A DNA stretch of 64,000 bases from JAIQFL01 sp035501495 (GCA_035501495.1 DATJWB010000138.1:1-64000); one strand, 5' to 3'; numbered from the stretch's first letter, positions 45,145-53,244 are shown. The notes: generated by a model not told the origin, from the letters alone. Made by a program: numbers and translations.

Positions 45145-46085
45145 GCCGCCTTCCTCTCCTCGCCCTCCACCATGGCCACGAAGACGTCTTCCATGGAGGG
45201 CTCGATCTGTTCGAGGCGGTGGATATCTATTCTCTTCGCCGCCAGGGCCTGGCGCATTCTCGCGCTGGTACCCGCCACGTCGTCCACGGTCACATGGAGG
45301 CCGCCTCCGAAGACCGCGACATCCCGCACGCCCTCCACGCCTTCCAGGGCGCGCATGGTCTCGAGCGGATCGGTGCTGTCGAGTTGCATCAGGCTGTGCT
45401 GGGTAAGCCCCCGCTTTAATTCCGCGGGAGTGCCGAGCGCGATGACCTTGCCGCGATACATCAGCGCCAGCCGGTGGCAGTATTCGGCCTCGTCCATATA
45501 ATGGGTGCTGACGAATGTGGTATGCCCGGTTTCGGAGAGGTCGTGGATCAGGCCCCAGAACGCCCCGCGGGCAATCGGATCGACGCCCGAGGTGGGCTCG
45601 TCCAAAAACAGCACGGGCGGGTCGTGCAGGATCGCACAGCCGAGCGCGAGGCGCTGCTTCCAGCCGCCCGACAGCGTGCGGGTGAGCGCCCGGCGGCGCT
45701 CCGCCAGGTTGGCCATCTCCAGGACGTGGTGCTTGCGGGCTTCGCGCTGCGCGCGGGGGACGCCATAGATGCCGGTGAAGAAGTCGATGTTCTCTTCCAC
45801 CGTGAGGTCGTCGTAGAGAGAAAACTTCTGCGACATGTAGCCGATACTCTTGCGGATTTCCTCCGGCTGGGTGGCGACGTCGAACCCGTTGACCGACGCC
45901 CGGCCGGAGGTAGGAGTCAAGAGGCCGCAGAGCATGCGGATGGTGGTGGACTTGCCGGCTCCGTTCGGCCCGAGGAATCCGAAGATCTCGCCCTTCTTTA
46001 CTTGGAGCGCGACATGGTCCACAGCCACGAAAGCGCCGAAGGTCTTCACCAGGTCATCGATTTCGACTGCGTATTCATTCGACAT
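45141..46085 (-). CDS. ABC transporter ATPase
   Basis: A 314-residue nucleotide-binding protein with Walker A GPNGAGKSTT, signature LSGGWKQR, Walker B LFLDEPTSGVDP and switch His in FVSTHYMDEAE. The C-terminal ~80 residues form an extra regulatory part. E. coli YbhF has two such domains in a single chain; here they are in separate genes, this and 46271. A palindromic repeat element lies in the gap between them. Confidence 0.92.
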   Translation of the reverse strand: MSNEYAVEIDDLVKTFGAFVAVDHVALQVKKGEIFGFLGPNGAGKSTTIRMLCGLLTPTSGRASVNGFDVATQPEEIRKSIGYMSQKFSLYDDLTVEENIDFFTGIYGVPRAQREARKHHVLEMANLAERRRALTRTLSGGWKQRLALGCAILHDPPVLFLDEPTSGVDPIARGAFWGLIHDLSETGHTTFVSTHYMDEAEYCHRLALMYRGKVIALGTPAELKRGLTQHSLMQLDSTDPLETMRALEGVEGVRDVAVFGGGLHVTVDDVAGTSARMRQALAAKRIDIHRLEQIEPSMEDVFVAMVEGEERKAA

Positions 46086-46095
46086 GAATCACCCA

Positions 46096-46258
46096 GATGT
46101 GGCGCAGGCACTCCTGCCTGCCGCGTCTCGCCTTGCGAGAACGGCACTCATGCCGACGCTTTTTTCCGGCCGCGCGAGCCATTCCCTGAACTTGGTGCGA
46201 ACTCGAAAAGCGCCGGGTCGAGTCTCGGCGCGGCAGGCAGGAGTGCCCGCGCCACATC
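46096..46258. repeat. Inverted-repeat intergenic element, copy 1
   Basis: A 163-bp element whose first 30 bp (46096-46125) and last 30 bp (46229-46258) are inverted copies, with one mismatch. The ends begin GATGTGGCGC and finish GCGCCACATC. Inside are a second symmetric pair (GACGCTTTTT against AAAAGCGCC) and a short GGCACTCATGCC. Almost the whole transcript would fold into one long hairpin. A second copy, differing in length and in several bases, is at 61153-61284. It contains no open frame and no transposase, so it resembles a MITE or REP-like element. It separates the two ATPase genes of one operon. Confidence 0.85.
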
Positions 46259-46270
46259 GGAACGAGAGCA

Positions 46271-47023
46271 TCATCCTCTTGCAACCCCTTCCAGCGCGCG
46301 GATCGAGGCGATGAACGCGCCTTCCAGGTTTGCCGCGCCGGCCTCGCGCTTCATGGCCTCAGGCGGCGCACAACTGATGAGCTTTCCCTTGTGCATCAAC
46401 CCCACCCGATTGCACCGCTCCGCCTCGTCGAGGTAGGCCGTGGTCATGAAGATCGTGATCCCGTCCTTCAGCAGTTGATACAAAATCGCCCAGAAATCGC
46501 GGCGCGAAACCGGATCCACACCGTTGGTCGGCTCGTCCAGAAACAGAATCTGCGGGCGATGCAACAGGGTACACATCAACGCCAGCTTCTGCTTCATACC
46601 GCCGGAAAGCCGGCCCGCCTGGCGCGCGCGGAACGGTTCCATGCGAGTCATGCGAAGCAGTTCGCCCGTGAGCTTCTTGCGCTCCGTTCCGACGATCCCA
46701 AAGAGATCTCCGTAGAACGCCATGTTCTCGTCCACAGTCAGATCCTGATAGAGTCCGAAACGCTGCGCCATGTACCCGATCTGGTCCTTGACGGCCTGCG
46801 ATTCCCGCGATACGTCATGTCCCGCAACCAGCGCGCTGCCTGCGCTTGGCTCCATCAGCCCGCACAACATCCTCAGCGTGGTCGTCTTGCCTGCGCCATC
46901 CGGGCCCACCAGCCCGAAGATCTCGCCGCTCGGGACCGTGAGATTCAGGTGGTCCACCGCGGTGAGCGTGCCGAAGCGACGTGTCAGATCGCGAGTTTCG
47001 ATGATGGGCGCGCCCGCCTGCAT
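46271..47023 (-). CDS. ABC transporter ATPase
   Basis: A 250-residue ATPase with Walker A GPDGAGKTTT, signature LSGGMKQKL, Walker B LFLDEPTNGVDP and a switch region FMTTAYLDEAERC, in which the usual switch His is replaced (TTAYLDEA). That replacement suggests an asymmetric pair in which this site hydrolyses ATP poorly and the partner at 45141 keeps the His. The start codon overlaps the adaptor stop (TAATG). Confidence 0.9.
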   Translation of the reverse strand: MQAGAPIIETRDLTRRFGTLTAVDHLNLTVPSGEIFGLVGPDGAGKTTTLRMLCGLMEPSAGSALVAGHDVSRESQAVKDQIGYMAQRFGLYQDLTVDENMAFYGDLFGIVGTERKKLTGELLRMTRMEPFRARQAGRLSGGMKQKLALMCTLLHRPQILFLDEPTNGVDPVSRRDFWAILYQLLKDGITIFMTTAYLDEAERCNRVGLMHKGKLISCAPPEAMKREAGAANLEGAFIASIRALEGVARG

Positions 47024-48198
47024 TACGGCTCCAGAACGATCTCGGCGTCGGCCGGCATGTTGGACTTCAGTTCGTGGTTCGGATTCTCCACCTGGATCTT
47101 GACGCGGTACACCAGCTTCACCCGCTCCTGCTGGGTCTGGATCTGTTTAGGCGTGAACTCCGCCTCGGAGGCAATGAAAGACACATGGCCGGTGTAGACC
47201 TTGCCCGGATACGAGTCGGTGGTCACGTTGGCGCGCGAACCGATCTTCACCTTGCCCAGGTCGGTCTCGTTGATGTAGCCGCGCAGCCAGGGGTGATCGA
47301 TGTCGCCCACCGTCACTACCGCCGTGCCGGGCGCCAGGACTTCGCCCACGTCTGCCGACTTCACCAGCACCACCCCATCCACCGGTGAAGTCGCCACCGT
47401 ATCGGCCAATTGTGTATCGATCAGCGAGATGCTCGCGCGCGAACGCCCGATCTCGGCACGGCGTGTCGTCAACTCCTGCTCGCGACGCTTCATTTCGATG
47501 GCATTCGCCTCAGCCATCTTCAGCGCCGCGCGGGCCCTCTCCAGTTGGGCCTGCTGTGCGTTGATCTGCTCCACTCGGGGGCCCGCCAGCACCAGCGCCT
47601 CGCGCTCCTTGGCCTGCTTCAGGGCAGCATCCGTGCTCTCGTAGCGGTTGCGGTACTGATCGTACTGCGAAGTGGAGATATCGTCGTTCTTGTACAGGGT
47701 CTGGCCGCGCTCCCAATCCTTCTTCGCGCGGTCGAACTCCGATTGCGCCGCTTCCACTGCTGCGCGCGCCTCCTGCTTCTCCTGCGGGCGCGACCCGTTC
47801 TTCAATTCTTCGAGCTTCGCTTCGTTCGACGCGACATCGGCCTTGCGCTGCTCGATATCGGCCGCGAGCGTCGCCTTCTGCCAAGCCAGCGAGGACTCCG
47901 CCTGCGCCAACTGCGACTGGCTGGATTCCAGTCCGGCCGTCTCACGGTTAAGCTGCGCCGCCAACTGGTCGCGGTCCAGGCGCGCGATTTCCTGACCCTT
48001 TTTCACCGGGTCGCCTTCGTCCACCGTCCGCTCGATCAGCCGCCCGGCGGTCTTGAACGCGATGTTCACTTCCGTCAGCTCGATGTTTCCCGAAACTACG
48101 ATCCGGTTGCCGGGAGCATGCCCCGCGCCGTGGAATGCGTAAACGGCCGCTGCGGCTGCGGCCAAAGCCAGCACGATCAGGATGATTCGCTTCTTCAA
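47023..48198 (-). CDS. HlyD-family periplasmic adaptor (YbhG/YhiI-like)
   Basis: A 391-residue adaptor with one N-terminal helix (IILIVLALAAAAAAVYAF), a lipoyl-like start (VVSGNIELTEVNIAFKTAGR), a very long Gln/Glu/Ala-rich coiled-coil (~85-270) and a return lipoyl region (VATSPVDGVVLVKSADVGEV). I chose TTG 48198 because TAGGAGA sits 7 nt upstream and the membrane helix follows at once. It bridges the ABC pump and the TolC-like channel that precedes it. Confidence 0.85.
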   Translation of the reverse strand: MKKRIILIVLALAAAAAAVYAFHGAGHAPGNRIVVSGNIELTEVNIAFKTAGRLIERTVDEGDPVKKGQEIARLDRDQLAAQLNRETAGLESSQSQLAQAESSLAWQKATLAADIEQRKADVASNEAKLEELKNGSRPQEKQEARAAVEAAQSEFDRAKKDWERGQTLYKNDDISTSQYDQYRNRYESTDAALKQAKEREALVLAGPRVEQINAQQAQLERARAALKMAEANAIEMKRREQELTTRRAEIGRSRASISLIDTQLADTVATSPVDGVVLVKSADVGEVLAPGTAVVTVGDIDHPWLRGYINETDLGKVKIGSRANVTTDSYPGKVYTGHVSFIASEAEFTPKQIQTQQERVKLVYRVKIQVENPNHELKSNMPADAEIVLEP

Positions 48199-48208
48199 GA
48201 CAGTTCTC

Positions 48209-49543
48209 CTACTGCAGGATGCTCTTGACTTTCCCGAGAGCTTGGGCCAGGTCGATCCGGGCAAGGCTGTAATTGTAGAGGGCCGCGGTCTGATTGTCGC
48301 GGGCGCGCTCCAGGCGCGTCTGCGCATCGGTCACTTCGATGCTGTTGGTCACTCCGGCTTCATACCGCCGTCGGGCCTGAGTCAGCTCGGCATCCGCCAA
48401 CTCGAGCCCGTCCTTGGCCACTTTCACTTCGTCGTCAGCCGACTTCAACGCGTCCAGGGCGAGCCTCACGTCCAGCTCCACCTGTTCCCTCAGATCGTTG
48501 GAGCGTACGCGTTCGGAGCGGTACTGCGAAGCGGATTCCTCGCGCCGCGCGTCGCGCCGCCCGCCGTCGAACACCGGGACCCGGAGAGAAACGCCGTAGG
48601 TGCGAGTGGGGAGCGCGCTATTCATCCCCGTGCCGATGGCGCCGTAGTCGCCGAAAGCTTGCAGGGATGGCAGCCTCTCCATCCTGGTGGCGCTCGCCGA
48701 GAGCCTCGCGTTGGCCTCCCGCTCCTGCTGCGCCTTGTAATCCGGCCGCGACTCGAGGGCCTGCGCCTTGGCCTGTTCGATGGTCATCGCGTCCACCGGG
48801 GCGTACTGCAGCCTGTCGGTAAGCTCCGCCTCGGTATCGAGGCGCAGGCCCATCGTGCGCAGCAGTCGCAGGTGCGCCGCGCGGCGGGCATTCTGAGTTA
48901 CGAGCAGATGCTGTTGGTCGTTGGCCAGTTGGACCTTCGCCCGGGTGATTTCGATGCCCGTTCCGGTACCGGCCTTCTTCTGGTTCTCCGCCTGCGTCAG
49001 TACGGCCTGCGAAAGTGTTACATTCGCCTGCGCCGTCTCCACATCGGTGTCGCTCTTCACCGCCGCCAGATACGCGCGCGCGACGTCGGCTGCCACACGA
49101 TCCTCGGTGTTGCTGACGTCGGACTTCGCGGCCGAGATTCCCAGCTTGGACGCCTGGAACCGCCGGATCGAGCTGAAGTCGAACACGGTTTGCGAACCGG
49201 TCACGCGCGCATCCATGGTCGTATACGGACCCACGAACGTCGGGAAATGGAATCCCGGAATGGGCAACGCAACACTGGTAATGCCCAGTGCCCCTAAGTT
49301 GGTGGTCGAACTTCGGTCGTTGAAGGAGGCCTCGAGATCGGGCAACAGTGCCGCCCGTGCCTCGGCCGACCGCTCCTGCGCCTGTTTCAGCGCCTCACCG
49401 GAGAGCTGAATGTTGGGATTTCCTTCGGGCGAAATGGAAATCTCCACCGCCCGCTTCAGACTCAACTGTAAAGGCCCGCGCCCGCTTTGGTCCGCCGCGT
49501 TTGCGATCGCCACGGAGAACAACAATACCCACGCGCGTTTCAT
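48209..49543 (-). CDS. TolC-family outer-membrane channel
   Basis: A 444-residue protein with a signal peptide (MKRAWVLLFSVAIANA) and duplicated OEP repeats (ALKQAQERSAEARAALLPDL, ADAELTQARRRYEAGVTNSI, ending VTDAQTRLERARDNQTAALY). This is an intact outer-membrane factor, unlike the frameshifted one at 2239-3671. It follows the TetR gene directly and precedes the adaptor by 10 nt. Confidence 0.9.
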   Translation of the reverse strand: MKRAWVLLFSVAIANAADQSGRGPLQLSLKRAVEISISPEGNPNIQLSGEALKQAQERSAEARAALLPDLEASFNDRSSTTNLGALGITSVALPIPGFHFPTFVGPYTTMDARVTGSQTVFDFSSIRRFQASKLGISAAKSDVSNTEDRVAADVARAYLAAVKSDTDVETAQANVTLSQAVLTQAENQKKAGTGTGIEITRAKVQLANDQQHLLVTQNARRAAHLRLLRTMGLRLDTEAELTDRLQYAPVDAMTIEQAKAQALESRPDYKAQQEREANARLSASATRMERLPSLQAFGDYGAIGTGMNSALPTRTYGVSLRVPVFDGGRRDARREESASQYRSERVRSNDLREQVELDVRLALDALKSADDEVKVAKDGLELADAELTQARRRYEAGVTNSIEVTDAQTRLERARDNQTAALYNYSLARIDLAQALGKVKSILQ

Positions 49544-50176
49544 CTATCCTACCTCTATCTCCACGGCGACGCTCTTGGGAAGCGGCGCCCGGAATCCCCC
49601 GCTCAGGAACGCGATCAGACGTTCGATTCGTTCGTGAAAGGCGACGCCCCCTTTTAGAATCCCCGTTGAATCGGGAGTACCGCACATTGTGTGGGCCATG
49701 GCGCCGAACATGAAATGCATGCGCCACAGCAGTTCCTGCTCCGGCAGGTCGGGCAGCGCCCGCTGGATCGCCGCCTGCAACCGGTGGAACAGCGGCTGAA
49801 AGTGCCTCTGTACGATTGACGGCAGAAGTCCTTCGGCGTGCAAACGTCCCATCACCCGCACGAACTGCGGGTTCTGGTCGGCGGCGTCGGACATGGGGCC
49901 GAGAAAGGCATCGAGCACCCGCTCTAACGGGGGCCGGCCCGATCCAGCCTCTGCCAGCACTTTGTCCAGGAGCGCGATCCTGAGTTGATTTACCGGCTGG
50001 GCTTTGCGGAGGACTAACTCGTCCAGCAGTTCCTCTTTGGACCCAAAGTGGTAATGAATCGCAGCCAGGTTAACTCCAGCAGCTGCAATAATTTGACGAA
50101 GCGACGTGGCATCGTAGCCATTCTCGCCAAAGAGCCGCTCTGCGGTATCGAGAATCTTGTTCTTGGTTTCAATCAT
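49544..50176 (-). CDS. TetR-family regulator (CecR-like position)
   Basis: A 210-residue repressor with an N-terminal helix-turn-helix (FGENGYDATSLRQIIAAAGV, then NLAAIHYHFGSKEELLDELV). The C-terminal ligand domain ends RLIAFLSGGFRAP. The gene immediately precedes a TolC-HlyD-ABC-ABC-permease-permease set; in E. coli CecR regulates ybhGFSR in a similar arrangement. A 24-bp near-palindrome covering its own start codon (50167-50190) suggests autoregulation. Confidence 0.9.
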   Translation of the reverse strand: MIETKNKILDTAERLFGENGYDATSLRQIIAAAGVNLAAIHYHFGSKEELLDELVLRKAQPVNQLRIALLDKVLAEAGSGRPPLERVLDAFLGPMSDAADQNPQFVRVMGRLHAEGLLPSIVQRHFQPLFHRLQAAIQRALPDLPEQELLWRMHFMFGAMAHTMCGTPDSTGILKGGVAFHERIERLIAFLSGGFRAPLPKSVAVEIEVG

Positions 50177-50190
50177 TCGACTGATTCAAA
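50167..50190. promoter_or_regulatory. Candidate TetR operator overlapping the start codon
   Basis: Positions 50167-50190 form an imperfect palindrome: AATCA-N6-TGATT flanked by TTT on one side and AAA on the other, with TCGA at the centre. Twenty of 24 positions are symmetric. It covers the ATG of the TetR gene, a place where binding would block transcription or translation of the export operon. Two related half-sites follow as a near-tandem repeat CGACTGATT/CGACCGATT (50179-50200). Confidence 0.45.
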
Positions 50191-50361
50191 CGACCGATTT
50201 AATTATACGCGAAAAGTCGTCCGCGTCAATACCAGATTTTCCAGTTGTATTGCTTCCCGCGTGTCGACTACTTCCAGCGTTAAGCCTCGAACCGACCGGA
50301 AAAACCACATCTTGTGACGCTCGAATTTGCGGCGTTAGTCTGAGAGCGGAGTAACTTCCCC

Positions 50362-50859
50362 ATGAAACTCGAATCGCTATACGACTTATATCTTTTGGAG
50401 CTCAGGGACTTATACAGCGCTGAGCAACAGATCGTTTCGGCCCTGCCCAAAGTGATTCAAAAGACCAATTCCGTGGAACTTCGCAAAGCTCTCGAAAGCC
50501 ATCTCGGCGAAACGCGTGATCACGTCGCGCGTCTGGAACAGGTGTTTACGATGCACGGCGTGGACGCTAAACAGCAAAAGTGCAAAGGGATGCAAGGGGT
50601 GCTCGAGGAAGGCGACGAGGTCATCGGCAGGGATAGCCCGCCTTGGGTGCGTGACGCGGCGATCATTTCCGCCTGCCAGCGCGTGGAGCACTACGAGATT
50701 GCCGCGTATGGTACGGCTCGGAGGTACGCGGAGCAATTGGGCCAGGAACGGGCGGCCGCCATTCTGCAGGAGACACTGGACGAGGAATTCGCGGCGGACG
50801 AAACACTGACCAAAATCGCGCGCAACCGCGTGAATGTCGAAGCCTCCCGGCACGCCTAG
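50362..50859 (+). CDS. YciE/YciF-like ferritin-like protein (DUF892)
   Basis: A 165-residue four-helix protein. YDLYLLELRDLYSAEQQIVS at the N-terminus, then VEHYEIAAYGTARRYAEQLG and TLDEEFAADETLTKIA, provide the DUF892 Glu/His residues expected of a ferritin-like diiron site. The family is induced by stress in many soil bacteria, and its function is unresolved. No partner gene is adjacent. Confidence 0.92.
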   Translation: MKLESLYDLYLLELRDLYSAEQQIVSALPKVIQKTNSVELRKALESHLGETRDHVARLEQVFTMHGVDAKQQKCKGMQGVLEEGDEVIGRDSPPWVRDAAIISACQRVEHYEIAAYGTARRYAEQLGQERAAAILQETLDEEFAADETLTKIARNRVNVEASRHA

Positions 50860-50941
50860 TGCTCGCGGGTCAGGCTCCGTTCCGCCGGGGCTCCCGTGGC
50901 GAGCCCGAAATCCCGGGTGACGCGCCACTGTGGCTCGGGGC

Positions 50942-51700
50942 TTACAGCGCTTCGGCGGATCGGATGCCTGCAGACTCCAGGGCCACCGCCATCTTCCGGA
51001 GCGCGGTCTTGTGGATCTGGGAGATGCGGCTCTCATTGACTCCCAATAAATCGCCGATCTCTTTCATGGTCATCTCGTTCGTGTAGTACAGGAATACCAC
51101 CCGCTGGTACCGTTCCGGAAGGGTGCCAAGTGCCCGCGCCAGTGTGGTGCGAAGCTGTCTCTGCTCGCAGATGTGGTCGGGCTGGAAGTCCGGTGTGGCG
51201 GCGAATTCCTGAGACCGATCGTTGTCCTGATCGGGCTGGGCTGTGGCCGAGCACAGGCCGACGGTCCGCAGCTCCATCTGCATGCGCCGCCAGCGCTCCA
51301 TGGTGACTCCCATGCCCTCTGCCAGTTCGGTATCGTGCGGATTGCGGCCGAGCCTGGCGGCGAGATCCCGGGTGACCGAATCCACCTGCTTCTGCCGCTT
51401 GCGCATGTCGCGGGAGGCCCAGTCGAGTTGGCGCAGGCTGTCGAGGATGGCGCCTTTGATGCGGTGCTTGGCGTAGCTCTGAAAGGCCACGTTCTTCGAT
51501 GCATCGTATTTGACCACCGCGTCGAACAGACCCAGCACGCCTGCATGGATGAGGTCGTCGAGATCGACATGCACCGGAAGGTTCTCATGAACGCGAATGG
51601 CAATCGCTCTCACCAGCGAGAGGTTCTCGATGACGATCTGGTCGCGAACACCCTCGGTCACTTTCGCTCGCTGCCCGGTAGACACACTCTGCGCCTGCAT
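50942..51700 (-). CDS. FliA/WhiG-type sigma factor
   Basis: A 252-residue sigma-70 family factor of the sigma-28 group. Region 2 has HVDLDDLIHAGVLGLFDAVV and FQSYAKHRIKGAILDSLRQL, region 3 includes HDTELAEGMGV, and region 4 the helix-turn-helix TMKEIGDLLGVNESRISQIH. In flagellated bacteria this factor controls late flagellar genes; in others, motility-independent regulons. No flagellar or anti-sigma (FlgM) genes are in the window. Its promoter region holds a palindrome in the -35/-10 spacer. Confidence 0.92.
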   Translation of the reverse strand: MQAQSVSTGQRAKVTEGVRDQIVIENLSLVRAIAIRVHENLPVHVDLDDLIHAGVLGLFDAVVKYDASKNVAFQSYAKHRIKGAILDSLRQLDWASRDMRKRQKQVDSVTRDLAARLGRNPHDTELAEGMGVTMERWRRMQMELRTVGLCSATAQPDQDNDRSQEFAATPDFQPDHICEQRQLRTTLARALGTLPERYQRVVFLYYTNEMTMKEIGDLLGVNESRISQIHKTALRKMAVALESAGIRSAEAL

Positions 51701-51782
51701 GGTCTTTCATCCTTTTTTCTGGATTTCGGAACGGATTCGATCGTTCCGGACAGCCGTAAAGATGCACTCAGGATACCATAAG

Positions 51783-51811
51783 ATATTAGGTGTTAAACAC
51801 CTTATTTTCAA
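51783..51811 (-). promoter_or_regulatory. Promoter of the sigma factor gene with operator-like palindrome
   Basis: On the minus strand, TTGAAA (51806-51811) and TAATAT (51783-51788) are spaced by 17 bp, a sigma-70 type arrangement about 83 bp upstream of the start. The spacer contains AGGTGTT-T-AACACCT, a perfect 7-bp-arm palindrome (51788-51802). A repressor bound there would block RNA polymerase. A second inverted repeat, TTGAAAC-N2-GTTTCAA, lies farther upstream at 51841-51856. Confidence 0.5.
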
Positions 51812-51840
51812 TGATTAAACTCCTGTGATCGCGTTGCAGA

Positions 51841-51856
51841 TTGAAACGTGTTTCAA
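51841..51856. promoter_or_regulatory. Inverted repeat upstream of sigma factor promoter
   Basis: TTGAAAC-GT-GTTTCAA: 7-bp perfect arms with 2-nt spacer. It lies about 30 bp upstream of the -35 box in the sigma factor promoter, a position suited to an activator or second operator. No assignment to a regulator is possible. Confidence 0.35.
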
Positions 51857-52457
51857 ATTGGAACGGGGAGGTGGTTCACGTGTCGCCAGAATCTTGCAAC
51901 GAGGTTCTGGAGAGTCAGCCTCGAAAACCCTGCGCCACCAGCGGCACCGTATACACCCGACAAGCGCCCCGATGAGTCGGGACGCGCCCGAAGGCCCGCC
52001 GCGGCTGGAACTGACGCGCGTGTTCCACGACGCCAGGAATCCAGTGGCCGCTACGCGCGTTCGTCCGCCTCCAGCCATCGGCTGTGCACTACCCGGATGT
52101 GCGCCGCTCTTCCGTCCGCGCCGGCCTCGACGGAGCCGGCTAAGATCTACCTCAGTCTCCGGCAGCAGGCCGGCGAGTTGGCCGGAACGGTGACGCTTTC
52201 CTGTCGAAGCCCGGCCGCCTCCCGGGACAAGCCGATTTCAGCGGCCGTGTGGCGCCATTGGACCTCTTACGACTAGCCGCGGAAGAGGCGGTAGTAGTAG
52301 TAGCCTTCCCGCGGCATCCTGGGCCATCGAAGCCGTAGCAGCAACTCCTGCCAGAGCAATCAGATGAAACATGCGCTTGGTCCCCCACCGCATACTAATG
52401 CCAGAAAAATCCACAATCCGGTTACCCCACACGTGAGGTGGTCTTCAACGGCAATTT
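51857..52457. other. Intergenic stretch with no supported gene
   Basis: Open frames on both strands overlap and their translations show no recognisable motif. The stretch lies between divergent genes (sigma factor and Rrf2) and presumably holds leader or regulatory DNA. Nothing specific could be identified besides the elements listed separately on either side. Confidence 0.5.
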
Positions 52458-52471
52458 CACCCAATTGGGTG
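52458..52471. promoter_or_regulatory. 14-bp perfect palindrome upstream of respiratory operon
   Basis: CACCCAATTGGGTG is perfectly self-complementary. It is 67 bp upstream of the sigma-54-type promoter element. Perfect 14-bp palindromes are rare by chance; a dimeric activator or repressor site is plausible. Confidence 0.4.
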
Positions 52472-52496
52472 GGCCAAAACACCCCCCCGCTCTGCA

Positions 52497-52519
52497 ATCC
52501 GGACTCTTACAGTCCGGAT
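52497..52519. promoter_or_regulatory. Inverted repeat ATCCGGACT-N5-AGTCCGGAT
   Basis: The 9-bp arms are perfect complements with a 5-nt spacer. It is 18 bp upstream of the -24 element at 52538. Further ATCCGG-like half-sites appear nearby (52414-52420, 52557-52564 and 52589-52594), suggesting a regulator that binds several sites. The adjacent Rrf2 gene is the obvious candidate, but its motif is unknown. No T-tract follows, so this is not an intrinsic terminator. Confidence 0.45.
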
Positions 52520-52537
52520 AACAAAGCTCTTCGAATC

Positions 52538-52552
52538 TGGCACGTAACATGC
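52538..52552 (+). promoter_or_regulatory. Sigma-54 type -24/-12 promoter element
   Basis: TGGCACGTAACATGC matches the sigma-54 consensus TGGCAC-N5-TTGC with one mismatch (ATGC for TTGC). The invariant GG and GC are separated by exactly 10 bp as required. It is 45 bp upstream of the Rrf2 start at 52598, placing a transcription start near 52564. It would need an enhancer-binding protein; the palindromes at 52458-52471 and 52497-52519 are candidate sites. Confidence 0.6.
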
Positions 52553-52597
52553 ATCTGTCCGGGATTTAATCAGAAAATCAGACCTTAATTATCCGGT

Positions 52598-53053
52598 ATG
52601 CAGCTCACACGCGCCGCCGATTACGCAGTTCGGGTCATGATCCACCTCGCCGGGTTGCCTCCCGGTACCTGGGCAAGCCAGCCGCAACTGGCTGAAGCGG
52701 CCGACTGTCCACCGCAATTCCTGTCGAAGGTATTGCAGCGCCTGGCGCGGGCGGGACTGCTGGTCTCACACCGGGGCAACACGGGTGGCTTTGAGCTGCC
52801 GGCGGCGCATCGCAACGCCTCGGTCCTCCGCGTCATCGAGGCCATTGAAGGCCCACTCCGCCTGAACGTCTGCCTGGCTCCGGGCGCTTCGTGCAACAGG
52901 CGCTCCTGGTGCCCGGCGCACCCGGTGTGGGTGGAAGCTCAAACCGCCCTGGAAGCAGTTCTGAAAACCGCCGCGATCGACGAGTTGGCGCGGCGCGCCA
53001 GGTCCGACCGGGAGCCACGGGCCGGTTTGGTACGGGGGCCGGAATGGAACTGA
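52598..53053 (+). CDS. Rrf2-family iron-sulfur regulator
   Basis: A 151-residue regulator starting MQLTRAADYAVRVMIHLAGL, with a winged helix (FLSKVLQRLARAGLLVSHRG) and three conserved cysteines CLAPGASCNRRSWC, the [2Fe-2S] ligand arrangement found in IscR, NsrR and RsrR-like proteins. It probably senses nitric oxide, iron or redox state. It is first in the respiratory operon and overlaps the small membrane protein gene by 10 nt, so it is likely co-expressed and may autoregulate. Confidence 0.9.
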   Translation: MQLTRAADYAVRVMIHLAGLPPGTWASQPQLAEAADCPPQFLSKVLQRLARAGLLVSHRGNTGGFELPAAHRNASVLRVIEAIEGPLRLNVCLAPGASCNRRSWCPAHPVWVEAQTALEAVLKTAAIDELARRARSDREPRAGLVRGPEWN

Positions 53054-53244
53054 TGACATGGCTTGCGGCCTGTGCCAGCCTCCTGATGGCGGCAGCCACC
53101 GTCTGCGCCTTCATCTGGGCCGTACAGAAGGATTATTTCCGCGATATCGAAGATGCCAAGTACCAGGTCTTTTGGAGCGATCTCGAAGAGCTGGTGGATT
53201 CGCCCAAGGAGAAGATGGATGTCCGTAGCAACGAAAAGTCATGA
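53044..53244 (+). CDS. Small membrane protein of the respiratory operon (CcoS-like)
   Basis: A 66-residue protein with one N-terminal helix (LAACASLLMAAATVCAFIWA) followed by VQKDYFRDIEDAKYQVFWSD. The helix plus F-x-D-x-E-D-x-K-Y motif resembles CcoS, the short cbb3 oxidase assembly protein. A second protein with the same ending occurs at 58722. It overlaps Rrf2 and the Rieske gene at both ends. Confidence 0.65.
   Translation: MELMTWLAACASLLMAAATVCAFIWAVQKDYFRDIEDAKYQVFWSDLEELVDSPKEKMDVRSNEKS

Noticed and set aside
51815..52388. Several overlapping open frames in both directions
   Set aside because: Low-complexity translations, no ribosome-binding site and no motif; treated as intergenic.
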